Assembly: GCF_030684215.1 (NCBI RefSeq)
Contig: NZ_JAUXOV010000021.1
Coordinates: forward strand, 51,439-115,438
Length of the DNA: 64,000 nt
From: Pseudotabrizicola sp.
Lineage (GTDB): Bacteria > Pseudomonadota > Alphaproteobacteria > Rhodobacterales > Rhodobacteraceae
Direction of reading: 5' to 3'
Shown here one piece after another: positions 35,705 through 44,252 of the stretch. Both the position numbers and the translations under genes were made by a program. The stretch's first letter is position 1. Every line of letters starts with the position of its first letter. The notes beneath the pieces were generated by a model. The model was not told the origin of the DNA and ran no database searches. It was given only the letters and a program-made list of their open reading frames with translations.

Positions 35705-36055
35705 ATGAACCTTTATCACTGCATGATCGAACTGCGCCAGGATTGCCGGGCACTTGCGTTTGCCAAGGCCGTTGATGGCTGGATGCAGCATCTGCAAACA
35801 CGTGGTCTCATCACCGGCTGGCGTCTGATGCGGCGCAAATTCGGCCTTGCCTCGGGCGCGCACCCTGATTTCCTGCTGGAGATTGATGTGCCGGGCATGG
35901 CCGCGCTGGATGACGCCTTCGCCGCACTCGCCGCCGCAGATGACGACGCGGGCCGCCGCTATGACCTGATGCACCAGATGATCGCATCGGTTGAAGTCGG
36001 CCTTTACCGTCCCTACCCCGATACCAGCCAACGCGAACGGATTGCCTTGGTCTGA
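35705..36055 (+). CDS. conserved-looking small protein, function unknown
   Basis: ATG 35705 has AGGAGG at good spacing, but that site is inside a hairpin. The 116-residue product ([57 protein letters not shown]) looks like a compact alpha/beta, ferredoxin-like-fold domain without cofactor motifs. I do not recognise it. It sits between a barrel protein and trmFO, with its own likely control. Confidence 0.68.
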   Translation: MNLYHCMIELRQDCRALAFAKAVDGWMQHLQTRGLITGWRLMRRKFGLASGAHPDFLLEIDVPGMAALDDAFAALAAADDDAGRRYDLMHQMIASVEVGLYRPYPDTSQRERIALV

Positions 36056-36122
36056 CGCAATCATAAGTCACGGCCATATGCCACGCCTTGAAAGCAGCCG
36101 GGTGCCGGGATATCTCCCACGG

Positions 36123-37454
36123 ATGAGCAAAACACTCCACATCATCGGCGGCGGCATGGCCGGATCAGAGGCCGCCTGGCAGGCGGCGCAGCAAGGCATC
36201 ACCGTGGTTATCCACGAGATGCGGCCAAAGGTCGGCACTTTTGCCCACCGCACCGGGCATCTGGCCGAAATGGTCTGCTCCAACTCTTTCCGGTCTGATG
36301 ACCACGAAAGCAATGCCGTTGGCCTTTTGCATTGGGAAATGCGCGCGGCAAACGGGTTGATCATGGAACAGGCCGCAGTGCATCGCTTGCCCGCAGGTGG
36401 CGCTCTGGCGGTGGATCGCGACCCTTTTGCCCAAAGCGTCACCGCGCGGATCATGGCCCATCCGCTGATTTCCGTATCTTACGAGGAAATCACCGAACTT
36501 CCGACCGATGGCCACTGGATCATCGCCACCGGCCCGCTGACCTCTGGTGCATTGGCCCAAAACATCCGCGCCGCCACCGGGGCCGATGCGCTGGCGTTTT
36601 TCGATGCCATCGCGCCCATCGTCTATGCCGATTCTGTCGATATGTCAGTGGCGTGGATGCAGTCACGCTATGACAAGGGCGAAACGGTTGAAGAACAGAC
36701 CGCCTATATCAACTGCCCGCTGACCCGCGACCAGTATGAGGACTTTATCGACGCGCTGCTGGCCGCCGACAAGACCGAGTTCCATGAGAATGAAACCGCA
36801 GGCTATTTCGATGGCTGCCTGCCGATAGAAGTGATGGCCGAACGCGGCCGCGAAACCCTGCGCTTTGGCCCGATGAAGCCAGTCGGCCTGACCAACCCGC
36901 ATCAGCCCGATGTCAAAGCCTATGCCGTGGTGCAACTGCGCCGTGACAATAAGCTGGGCACGCTTTTCAACATGGTCGGCTTTCAGACCAAAATGAAGTA
37001 CGGCGCGCAGACTGATGTTTTCAAACGCATTCCCGGCCTGACCAATGCAAGCTTTGCCCGTCTTGGCGGCATCCACCGCAACACCTTCATCAACTCGCCC
37101 ACCCTGCTGGATGATCAGATGCGCCTGAAAACGCACCCGCATATCCGTTTCGCCGGGCAGATTACGGGCGTTGAGGGCTATGTCGAAAGCGCCGCCATGG
37201 GTCTGCTCGCGGGCCGCATGGCCGCCGCCGAAATCAAGGGCGAGACGCTGCCGCCGCCGCCGCCCGAGACCGCGACCGGCGCGCTTATTACCCATATCAC
37301 CGGCGGGGCCGAGGCAAAAACCTTTCAGCCGATGAACGTCAACTTCGGGCTTTTCCCGCCGATTGACGCAAAAGGCGGGCGCAGGGGCCGCAAAGACCGC
37401 TACAAAGCCTATACCGACCGCGCCAAGCAAGTGTTTACCACGTGGCTGTCGTAA
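36123..37454 (+). CDS. trmFO: tRNA uracil-54 C5-methyltransferase, folate/FAD-dependent
   Basis: TrmFO makes ribothymidine at position 54 of the T-loop using methylenetetrahydrofolate and FADH2. The 443-residue product from ATG 36123 has the FAD motif [20 protein letters not shown], the conserved [40 protein letters not shown] and the GidA-family C-terminal GGHxxG-like segment [19 protein letters not shown]. Its last 13 bp overlap gluQ-rs, so both tRNA-modification enzymes are likely co-translated. Confidence 0.95.
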   Translation: MSKTLHIIGGGMAGSEAAWQAAQQGITVVIHEMRPKVGTFAHRTGHLAEMVCSNSFRSDDHESNAVGLLHWEMRAANGLIMEQAAVHRLPAGGALAVDRDPFAQSVTARIMAHPLISVSYEEITELPTDGHWIIATGPLTSGALAQNIRAATGADALAFFDAIAPIVYADSVDMSVAWMQSRYDKGETVEEQTAYINCPLTRDQYEDFIDALLAADKTEFHENETAGYFDGCLPIEVMAERGRETLRFGPMKPVGLTNPHQPDVKAYAVVQLRRDNKLGTLFNMVGFQTKMKYGAQTDVFKRIPGLTNASFARLGGIHRNTFINSPTLLDDQMRLKTHPHIRFAGQITGVEGYVESAAMGLLAGRMAAAEIKGETLPPPPPETATGALITHITGGAEAKTFQPMNVNFGLFPPIDAKGGRRGRKDRYKAYTDRAKQVFTTWLS

Positions 37455-38296
37455 CGCGGTTTGCGCCCTCGCCCACCGGTCCGCTGCACCTTGGCCATGC
37501 CTATTCGGCGCTGCTCGCACATGACATGGCGCGCCGCCACAACGGCACCTTCCTGCTCAGGGTGGAAGATATCGATCAACAGCGCAGCAAACCTGAGTGG
37601 GAGGCGCAGCTGCTAGACGATCTGCACTGGCTGGGTATTTGCTGGGACGCGCCGCCGATGCGCCAGTCAGACCGCCTGCGCGCGTATCATGCCGCCCTCG
37701 ACCGGCTTTGGCAGGCGGGGTATCTCTACCCTTGCACCTGCACCCGCCGTGACATCGAAACCGCCCTTGCCGCCCCGCAAGAAGGCGCGCCGCACCATGG
37801 CCCCGATGGACCGGTCTATCCCGGAACCTGCCGCCCGCAGCACGCCCCCCAAGTCCCTCGCCCGACTGACCAACACCTGCGCCTTAACATTGCCAATACC
37901 CATGCGCTGCTTGGTGAGGGCCTGACCTTCAGCGAAACCGGCCCGACGCACCCCGCCTCCACAATCACCACGGCCGAGGATTACACCCGACGCATCGGTG
38001 ATGTGGTCCTCGCCCGCAAGGATTTCGGCACCTCATACCACCTGTCCGTCGTGGTCGATGATGCGGCCCAAGGCATCACCCATGTCAGCCGCGGCGAAGA
38101 CCTGTTTTACGCCACCGCCATCCACATCCTGCTGCAACGCCTGCTGGGCCTGCCCACGCCGCTCTACCATCACCACCGCCTGATCCGCGATGATCAGGGC
38201 AAGCGGCTGGCCAAACGCGACGACGCGCGCGCCCTGTCCAGATACCGTGCCGAAGGGGCCACGCCACAAGATATCCGCCGCATGGTCGGTCTTTAG
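37442..38296 (+). CDS. gluQ: glutamyl-Q tRNA(Asp) synthetase
   Basis: The 284-residue product starts at GTG 37442 inside the end of trmFO. It is a class I glutamyl-tRNA synthetase catalytic core without the anticodon-binding domain, which is the hallmark of GluQ-RS, the enzyme that glutamylates queuosine-34 of tRNA(Asp). The HIGH-type motif is [20 protein letters not shown], zinc-ligand-like cysteines are in [13 protein letters not shown] and YPGTCRP, and the KMSKS counterpart is [13 protein letters not shown]. Confidence 0.93.
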   Translation: MAVVTRFAPSPTGPLHLGHAYSALLAHDMARRHNGTFLLRVEDIDQQRSKPEWEAQLLDDLHWLGICWDAPPMRQSDRLRAYHAALDRLWQAGYLYPCTCTRRDIETALAAPQEGAPHHGPDGPVYPGTCRPQHAPQVPRPTDQHLRLNIANTHALLGEGLTFSETGPTHPASTITTAEDYTRRIGDVVLARKDFGTSYHLSVVVDDAAQGITHVSRGEDLFYATAIHILLQRLLGLPTPLYHHHRLIRDDQGKRLAKRDDARALSRYRAEGATPQDIRRMVGL

Positions 38297-38347
38297 CTTC
38301 ATCCAGGCCAAAATACTCTGCGGGGTCTGGGGGTGCAAAACCCCCGG
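38297..38347. repeat. dispersed intergenic motif copy C with GC hairpin
   Basis: On the minus strand CCCCGCAGAGTATTTTGGCC followed by TGGATGAA matches the core of the other intergenic copies. A GGGGG/CCCCC hairpin (38329-38345) with a 7-nt loop sits beside it. Located between the convergent gluQ and soxG genes, it may act as a two-way terminator. Confidence 0.5.
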
Positions 38348-38355
38348 TGCAACGC

Positions 38356-38904
38356 CTACAGCTCAGACCCCGGCTGGGCCGATACGCTCAGAACCCCCAT
38401 CACATAGCCCGCGACCGAGCGGAAGCACACCAGCGTAAAGCCTGCGTCCTCGGCCCAGAATGCCGCCGCAACCTGCGCCGCGCGGCTGCGGCGCACCTCA
38501 CCCGGCGCCAAATGGTCGAAATCCACCGGCGACAGCTTGCGCAACACCTGATCGGCGCGCGCGCCTTCAATGCGGAACACCGCCCGCGCGTCTGAGACAT
38601 CAACGACCAGATGATGCTGGCCCTCCAGCGCCTGCGCGATACTGGCCAATGCCGCCGCCACATCGGCGTAAGGCACCACCAGCAGCAACTCATCCGGGCT
38701 CATCCAGCCCACCGCCCGCTCGCCTTGCCGCACAATCCGCCGCACCGCAGGCAGCGCGCAACCGGTAACGGCCAGAACCGCCGCCTCCAGCCCCGGCGTG
38801 CCCTCTTTGGCGCGCAGGGTGATCATGCCAAGCGGGCCAATTTCGCGCACCGAAGCAAAGCCATCATAACGTGCGCCCGAAAGCGCGGTGACCGGATCAG
38901 ACAT
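38356..38904 (-). CDS. soxG: sarcosine oxidase gamma subunit
   Basis: The start ATG 38904 overlaps the soxA end by 8 bp and gives 182 residues. It has the GcvT-like gamma-subunit pattern (MSDPVTALSGARYDGFASVR, GWMSPDELLLVVPYADVAAA, VDVSDARAVFRIEGARADQV, RKLSPVDFDHLAPGEVRRSR). In heterotetrameric sarcosine oxidase this subunit is needed for assembly. It is the last gene of the soxB-D-A-G set. Confidence 0.92.
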   Translation of the reverse strand: MSDPVTALSGARYDGFASVREIGPLGMITLRAKEGTPGLEAAVLAVTGCALPAVRRIVRQGERAVGWMSPDELLLVVPYADVAAALASIAQALEGQHHLVVDVSDARAVFRIEGARADQVLRKLSPVDFDHLAPGEVRRSRAAQVAAAFWAEDAGFTLVCFRSVAGYVMGVLSVSAQPGSEL

Positions 38905-41902
38905 TCTGCTTCTCCCCGTCTTTGTCAAAGAACACCGCGTTCACGACCCGCGCTTTGGTGGTGCCGCCATCCATCCGTGTAAACTCTATCACCTCACCCA
39001 TCCGCGCCGGGCCCTGTCGCAGCAAGCCCATGGCGATGCCGCGCCCAAGTGTCGGCGAATGATAGGTCGAGGTCACGCGGCCCTGCACGCGGCGCTGGTT
39101 GTTGGCATTCACCCCATGCTCGGGGATATACGCGCCATCCTCCACCACCGACCCGTCCAGCGTCTCGAACCCGACCAGTTTCCAGCGGTCCGGGTTGGCA
39201 AGGAAGCTGCGTTCCTGACCACGTTTGCCAAGGAAGTCGGCCTTTTTCTTGCTGATTGCCCAATCAAGCCCCAGATCCTGTGGAATGATCGTGCCATCGG
39301 TCTCGTCGCCGATCATGATAAAGCCCTTTTCGGCCCGCATGATGTGCAGCGCTTCGGTGCCGTAAGCCATCGCGCCGAATTCTTCCCCCGCCGCGTGCAG
39401 CGCCGCCCAAAAGGCCGCACCATGGCTGGCAGGAACCGCGATCTCATAGGACAGTTCACCCGAGAAACTGATCCGATACACCCGGCAGGGGAACCCGCCT
39501 AAAGTGCCGTCTGCCCAGCCCATAAAGGGCAACGATTCCTTGGAAACATCCATGCCGCCCAGCTTTTCCAGCAACATGCGGGCGTTGGGACCAACCACGG
39601 CGGCCTGCGCATATTGTTCGGTCACATTGGCGGTAAACACCTGCCAATCCCACCATTCACATTGCAGCCAGTCTTCCATCCAGCCATGAATCCGGTCCGC
39701 CCCGCCCGATGTGGTATGGCACAGCCATGTATCGGCGTCGATCCGGGCAACCACGCCATCGTCTGACAGGAACCCCTGTTCGTTGCACATCAAGCCGTAG
39801 CGGCATTTGCCGATGGGCAGGCTGCTCATCACGTTTGTATAAAGCATATCAAGGAAGCGTCCGGCATCGGGGCCTTTGACGATGATCTTGCCCAACGTGG
39901 ATGCATCAAGCAAACCAAGGGCTTCGCGGGTGTTTTTAACCTCACGATGCACCGCTTGTTCCTGCGTCTCGCCGGGGCGCTGGAAGCAATAGGGCCTGCG
40001 CCAATGGCCGACGGGTTCAAAATACGCGCCGTTTTGTTCGTGCCAACCGTGCATCGGTGTCTTGCGCAGCGGCTGGAAAATCTCACCGCGCGCTTCGCCT
40101 GCCAGGGCCCCAAGCGGCACCGGTGTATAGGGTGGGCGGAAGGTGGTGGTACCAACCTGCGGGATAGCCGCGTTCAGGCTGCCCGCAAGAACCGCCAGCC
40201 CGTTGATATTGCTCAGCTTGCCCTGATCTGTTGCCATGCCAAGCGTGGTATAGCGCTTGGTGTGTTCCACCGATTCATAGCCTTCACGCGCGGCAAGCTG
40301 CACGTCTGACACTTTCACATCGTTCTGATAGTCCAGCCACATCTTTGAGCGCAGCGCGATGGATGCGCCCTGCGGCATGATCCAGACCGGCTCCAGCGGG
40401 GATTCATCGGCCACCACCTGCACCGGAGGAGCGAATTTTTTCACCTTGTAACCAAGCGCTTGCAAGGCGATCTTTACCTGCGCATCGGCATCTGCCACCG
40501 CGCCGCGCAACGCGCCATTCGCAGCACCAGCGGTCAGCACCATAGCAGAGCCGTCTTCATGCAGCGGCGGGCGGGCGGCGTCGGGGCGGAACATCGCGTC
40601 CGCATCATCCCAGATCAGCTTGCCGCCGCAATGGCTCCACAGATGCACGACAGGCGACCAGCCGCCCGACATGGCAACCGCGTCGCAGGGCATCGTGGAG
40701 CTGGCAGCCCCCTCGCCCGCTTGCAGGCAGATTTCGACTGCCTCGACTCGCTTGCCACCTTTGACCTTTGCAATGGCGCGCCCGGTTTCCACGCGAATCC
40801 CCAAGGCGCGCGCACGTTCCGGCAAAGCGCCGTTGGCGATGGTGCGGGCGTCGATCACCGCAACCACATCAAGCCCCGCCTCTTTCAGCGCAATGGCAGT
40901 GCGGTAGGCGTCATCATTGTTGGTGACCACAACTGTGCGGTCACCGGGCGACACGCCCCAGTTCACCACATAATCGCGCACCGCCCCGGCCAGCATCACG
41001 CCCGGAATATCATTGCCAGCAAAGGACAAGGGTCGCTCTATCGCGCCGGTGGCTGCGATGATCTTGCCCACCCGCATCCGCCAAAGCCGGTGCCGGGGCC
41101 GCCCGTCGCCGGGGGTGTGGTCGGCCAGTTTTTCGTCCAGCAGCACATAGCCGTGGTCATACGACCCCGCGGCCATGCAGCGCAGGCGCAGTGTCACATT
41201 ATCCAGCGCGGACAATTCCGACACAGCAGCGTCAACCCACGCCCCCGCAGCCATACCATCGATCACATCGCCATCGACCGGCGCTCGCCCGCCCCAATGG
41301 GCAGTTTGTTCCACCAGCCAGACCCGCGCGCCAGCACGGCCTGCCACCAGTGCGGCCTGCAAGCCAGCCACGCCGCCGCCTACGATCAGCAGATCGCAGA
41401 AGGCATAGGCCTGTTCATACCGGTCCGCGTCACGGTCGCGTGGTGCCGAGCCAAGGCCAGCGGAGTGGCGGATGATCGGCTCGAAGATATGCTTCCACGC
41501 GGCGCGCGGATGGATGAAGGTCTTGTAATAAAACCCGCCCGGCAGGAACCGCGCGGCGTAGTTGTTCACCACACCCACATCGAATTCCAACGACGGCCAA
41601 TGGTTCTGACTGCGCGCTTCCAGCCCGTCAAACAACTCGGTCGTGGTGGTGCGCTGGTTGGGTTCCAGCCGCGCGCCAGTGCCCAGATTGACCAGCGCGT
41701 TGGGTTCCTCTGCCCCGCTGGCAACGATCCCGCGCGGGCGATGGTATTTGAACGACCGCCCCACCAGCATCTGATCATTGGCCAGCAGCGCCGAGGCAAG
41801 GGTATCACCCGAACAACCGCGCAACCGCTTGCCGTTAAAGGTAAATTCAACCGGGGCAGAACGGTCGATCAAACGACCGCCGGATTTCAGACGCGTGCTC
41901 AT
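38897..41902 (-). CDS. soxA: sarcosine oxidase alpha subunit
   Basis: The 1001-residue product from ATG 41902 overlaps the soxD stop by 4 bp. The N-terminus has the 2Fe-2S-ferredoxin-like fold remnant (VEFTFNGKRLRGCSGDTLAS) used for NAD+ binding, then the dinucleotide motif DLLIVGGGVAGLQAALVAGR. From about 600 a GcvT-type folate-binding domain runs to the end (LGLLDASTLGKIIVKGPDAG, SGELSYEIAVP). The enzyme demethylates sarcosine to glycine and passes the C1 unit to tetrahydrofolate. Confidence 0.96.
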   Translation of the reverse strand: MSTRLKSGGRLIDRSAPVEFTFNGKRLRGCSGDTLASALLANDQMLVGRSFKYHRPRGIVASGAEEPNALVNLGTGARLEPNQRTTTTELFDGLEARSQNHWPSLEFDVGVVNNYAARFLPGGFYYKTFIHPRAAWKHIFEPIIRHSAGLGSAPRDRDADRYEQAYAFCDLLIVGGGVAGLQAALVAGRAGARVWLVEQTAHWGGRAPVDGDVIDGMAAGAWVDAAVSELSALDNVTLRLRCMAAGSYDHGYVLLDEKLADHTPGDGRPRHRLWRMRVGKIIAATGAIERPLSFAGNDIPGVMLAGAVRDYVVNWGVSPGDRTVVVTNNDDAYRTAIALKEAGLDVVAVIDARTIANGALPERARALGIRVETGRAIAKVKGGKRVEAVEICLQAGEGAASSTMPCDAVAMSGGWSPVVHLWSHCGGKLIWDDADAMFRPDAARPPLHEDGSAMVLTAGAANGALRGAVADADAQVKIALQALGYKVKKFAPPVQVVADESPLEPVWIMPQGASIALRSKMWLDYQNDVKVSDVQLAAREGYESVEHTKRYTTLGMATDQGKLSNINGLAVLAGSLNAAIPQVGTTTFRPPYTPVPLGALAGEARGEIFQPLRKTPMHGWHEQNGAYFEPVGHWRRPYCFQRPGETQEQAVHREVKNTREALGLLDASTLGKIIVKGPDAGRFLDMLYTNVMSSLPIGKCRYGLMCNEQGFLSDDGVVARIDADTWLCHTTSGGADRIHGWMEDWLQCEWWDWQVFTANVTEQYAQAAVVGPNARMLLEKLGGMDVSKESLPFMGWADGTLGGFPCRVYRISFSGELSYEIAVPASHGAAFWAALHAAGEEFGAMAYGTEALHIMRAEKGFIMIGDETDGTIIPQDLGLDWAISKKKADFLGKRGQERSFLANPDRWKLVGFETLDGSVVEDGAYIPEHGVNANNQRRVQGRVTSTYHSPTLGRGIAMGLLRQGPARMGEVIEFTRMDGGTTKARVVNAVFFDKDGEKQNV

Positions 41903-42222
41903 GAATAGCCCTTCCACTCGGGGCGCTTGGCCTTGATTTTGTCGATGATGTCAGCGGGGGGTTCCGTGGACTGCGCAGGATATGTCCCGAACACCTCCAG
42001 CGTGGCGGTGCAGCGTGCGGCCAGAAACCATTTGCCACAGCCGTAGGCATGCCGCCAGCGTTCAAAATGCACGCCCTTTGGGTTTTTGCGTGCGAACATA
42101 TAGGCCTCGAACTCATCCGGGCTGGAGCCGGGACCAAAGCGTTTAAGATGCGCCTCGCCGCCGGGGGAAAGTTCGGTTTCATCGGCCGCGACACCGCAAT
42201 ACGGGCATTCAAGGATCAGCAT
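41899..42222 (-). CDS. soxD: sarcosine oxidase delta subunit
   Basis: The 107-residue zinc-binding subunit has Cys ligands in ILECPYCGVAADETE and the downstream His/Cys set in RWRHAYGCGKWFLAARC. AAAGGTG lies 6 nt before ATG 42222. A long hairpin separates it from the upstream 132-residue gene. Confidence 0.95.
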   Translation of the reverse strand: MLILECPYCGVAADETELSPGGEAHLKRFGPGSSPDEFEAYMFARKNPKGVHFERWRHAYGCGKWFLAARCTATLEVFGTYPAQSTEPPADIIDKIKAKRPEWKGYS

Positions 42223-42243
42223 GGCGCACCTTTGGACATGACA

Positions 42244-42271
42244 AAGGCGGGCGCTGAACAGCGCCCGCCTT
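42244..42271 (-). terminator. attenuator/terminator-like hairpin inside the sox operon
   Basis: A perfect 13-bp stem (42244-42256 with 42259-42271) and 2-nt apparent loop is followed on the minus strand by TTTG. It lies after the extra small gene and just before the soxD ribosome-binding site, so it may reduce read-through into soxDAG. Confidence 0.7.
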
Positions 42272-42300
42272 GCCGGGACAGGGAGAGAGAATGGTTGGTC

Positions 42301-42702
42301 TTAGTTGCCAGCCGGAGCGGGTGCCGCAGCGTCAGGGGCCGGAGCAACCGGGTCTGCAACGGCTGGTGCCTCAGGGGCAACAGGGACAACAGCATCAGGT
42401 TGGGGTGTGACAGGCGCTTCTGCTGCCGGAGCAGTGGCAGGAGCTTCGATCGTGACGTTGTTGCTACCGGCTGGCTGTGCAGGGGGAGCGTCGCTGCCAC
42501 TATACACAAGCGCCGCAATCCCAACGGCAACAACGGCACCGCCAAGCATCCATGCGAACCAGTTGGTCGAGGTCTGGGTTTCGCGGACGTGGCTGGTGTG
42601 TGTGGCACCGGCATAGGGCTGGTTGCCAGGGTTGCTGTAGCCCGGCGCGGTGCCCGGCGCGCTGCCCGGTGTGGTCGTGGTTGAGTTGTAAGCGTCGGAC
42701 AT
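42301..42702 (-). CDS. Pro/Ala-rich single-TM protein inside the sarcosine oxidase operon
   Basis: ATG 42702 follows AGGAGG (minus strand), so the longer frame is rejected; 133 residues. The N-terminal part is Ser/Thr/Pro/Gly-rich (MSDAYNSTTTTPGSAPGTAP). One transmembrane helix (FAWMLGGAVVAVGIAALVY) is followed by a Pro/Ala/Val-rich tail. There is no catalytic motif. It is placed between soxB and soxD, which are usually adjacent, and is flanked by a palindrome at its leader and a hairpin at its end. Its link to sarcosine metabolism is unproven. Confidence 0.72.
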   Translation of the reverse strand: MSDAYNSTTTTPGSAPGTAPGYSNPGNQPYAGATHTSHVRETQTSTNWFAWMLGGAVVAVGIAALVYSGSDAPPAQPAGSNNVTIEAPATAPAAEAPVTPQPDAVVPVAPEAPAVADPVAPAPDAAAPAPAGN

Positions 42703-42713
42703 GTCTGGTCCTC

Positions 42714-42734
42714 CTTGCAATGTGTGATTGCAAG
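42714..42734. promoter_or_regulatory. inverted repeat at the leader of the small sox-operon gene
   Basis: Perfect 7-bp arms CTTGCAA and TTGCAAG with a 7-nt spacer directly abut the AGGAGG of the 133-residue gene. It could be an operator for an internal promoter or an mRNA hairpin next to the ribosome-binding site. Confidence 0.45.
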
Positions 42735-42772
42735 ACAAACGCAGCCCAGACCGGAAAGGTTCCCCGAACGCA

Positions 42773-44020
42773 TCAGTGTGCCACCCCGGCGGCGACGGAT
42801 TCGTCGATGAACCGCCCTTCGCGGAAGCGCCACATGTCAAAATCAGCGGCCAGCGCGCCCGGCTCTCCGCGGGCCATCAGATCGGCCATGGCCCAGCCAG
42901 AACCGGGAATGGCCTTGAACCCGCCAGTGCCCCAGCCACAGTTGATAAAGCAATTGCCCAACGGGGTTTTCGAGATGATAGGCGAGCGGTCGCCAGTCAT
43001 ATCCACGATCCCGCCCCATTGCCGCAGCATCTTAAGCCTTGAGATCATGGGGAAAGTTTCGACCAAGGCGCGCAAAGTCTCCTCAATATGATGGAAGGAC
43101 CCGCGCTGGGTATAGTTGTTGAACCCGTCGGTGCCGCCACCGATCACCATCTCGCCCTTGTCAGACTGTGACATATAGCCGTGAACGGTGTTGGCCATCA
43201 CCACCACATCCATGCAGGGCTTGATCGGCTCTGATACCAGCGCTTGCAGGGCCAGCGATTCCACCGGCAGGCGGAATCCTGCCATATCGGCAACCTGCCC
43301 CGAATGACCCGCAACCACGATGCCAAGTTTTTTGGTGCCGATATACCCTTTGGTCGTCTCGACCCCGGTAACCTGCCCGTTTTCCGACCGCACCCCGGTC
43401 ACTTCGCATTGCTGGATGATATCCATGCCCATCTCGGAACAGGCCCGCGCATAACCCCACGCCACCGCATCATGGCGCGCCGTGCCACCGCGCGCCTGAT
43501 AAAGCGCACCAAGGATCGGATAACGCGGCCCGTCAATATTGATGATCGGCACCAGTTCCTTGACCCGCTCAGGCGAAATCCATTCCGTCACCACGCCTTG
43601 CAGGTTGTTGGCATGGACCGTGCGCAGATAACCCCGCACCTCATGATGGGTCTGCGCCAGCATCAGCAACCCGCGCGGGCTGAACATGATGTTGTAGTTC
43701 AGCTCTTGCGAAAGCGTTTCATACAGAGACCGCGCCTTTTCATAGATCGCGGCAGAGGGGTCTTGCAGATAGTTCGACCGGATGATCGTGGTATTGCGCC
43801 CGGTGTTGCCGCCACCCAGCCAGCCCTTTTCGATGATCGCGACATTCCGGATGCCGTGATTCTTGCCAAGGTAATAGGCCGTGGCCAGACCATGCCCGCC
43901 CGCGCCGATGATCACGGCATCATAGCTGGCCTTTGGGGTTGGCGATTTCCACGCCCGCTCCCATCCCTGATGATGGGTAAGCGCCTCACGCGCGATGGCA
44001 AAAACCGAATAGCGTTTCAT
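42773..44020 (-). CDS. soxB: sarcosine oxidase beta subunit
   Basis: The 415-residue flavoprotein from ATG 44020 carries the active site of heterotetrameric sarcosine oxidase. It has the FAD motif DAVIIGAGGHGLATAYYLG, IRNVAIIEKGWLGGGNTGRN, and ARGGTARHDAVAWGYARAC, whose His lies in the region that covalently holds FMN in known enzymes. The C-terminal GWGTGGFKAIPGSGWAMADL is typical. It is the first gene of the operon, 232 bp from the divergent ccmI. Confidence 0.96.
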   Translation of the reverse strand: MKRYSVFAIAREALTHHQGWERAWKSPTPKASYDAVIIGAGGHGLATAYYLGKNHGIRNVAIIEKGWLGGGNTGRNTTIIRSNYLQDPSAAIYEKARSLYETLSQELNYNIMFSPRGLLMLAQTHHEVRGYLRTVHANNLQGVVTEWISPERVKELVPIINIDGPRYPILGALYQARGGTARHDAVAWGYARACSEMGMDIIQQCEVTGVRSENGQVTGVETTKGYIGTKKLGIVVAGHSGQVADMAGFRLPVESLALQALVSEPIKPCMDVVVMANTVHGYMSQSDKGEMVIGGGTDGFNNYTQRGSFHHIEETLRALVETFPMISRLKMLRQWGGIVDMTGDRSPIISKTPLGNCFINCGWGTGGFKAIPGSGWAMADLMARGEPGALAADFDMWRFREGRFIDESVAAGVAH

Positions 44021-44116
44021 CGGGCCAATCCTTCGGACAGTGGCGGGCGGTATCACCCTGTATGTGACTGTTTAACGCTTTGGCGCCACAGCCCCAAGCG
44101 GCACAACAGGGAAAAT

Positions 44117-44144
44117 TGCGACATCGGCGCAGGTTGATGTCGCA
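44117..44144. promoter_or_regulatory. putative operator in soxB-ccmI divergent region
   Basis: A perfect inverted repeat, TGCGACATC (44117-44125), N10, GATGTCGCA (44136-44144). It starts 97 bp upstream of soxB and ends 109 bp upstream of ccmI. Arm length and spacing suit a dimeric activator or repressor of sarcosine oxidase genes. Confidence 0.55.
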
Positions 44145-44252
44145 GGTCAGCGCCGCAACCCGTGGTATTAGCCCGCCTGCGGCCAATTCCCGCCTTTTGT
44201 CCGGGGCCATGAGCCCTTACATGGGCTGAGGCGGACTGAATGAGGAAATGGG

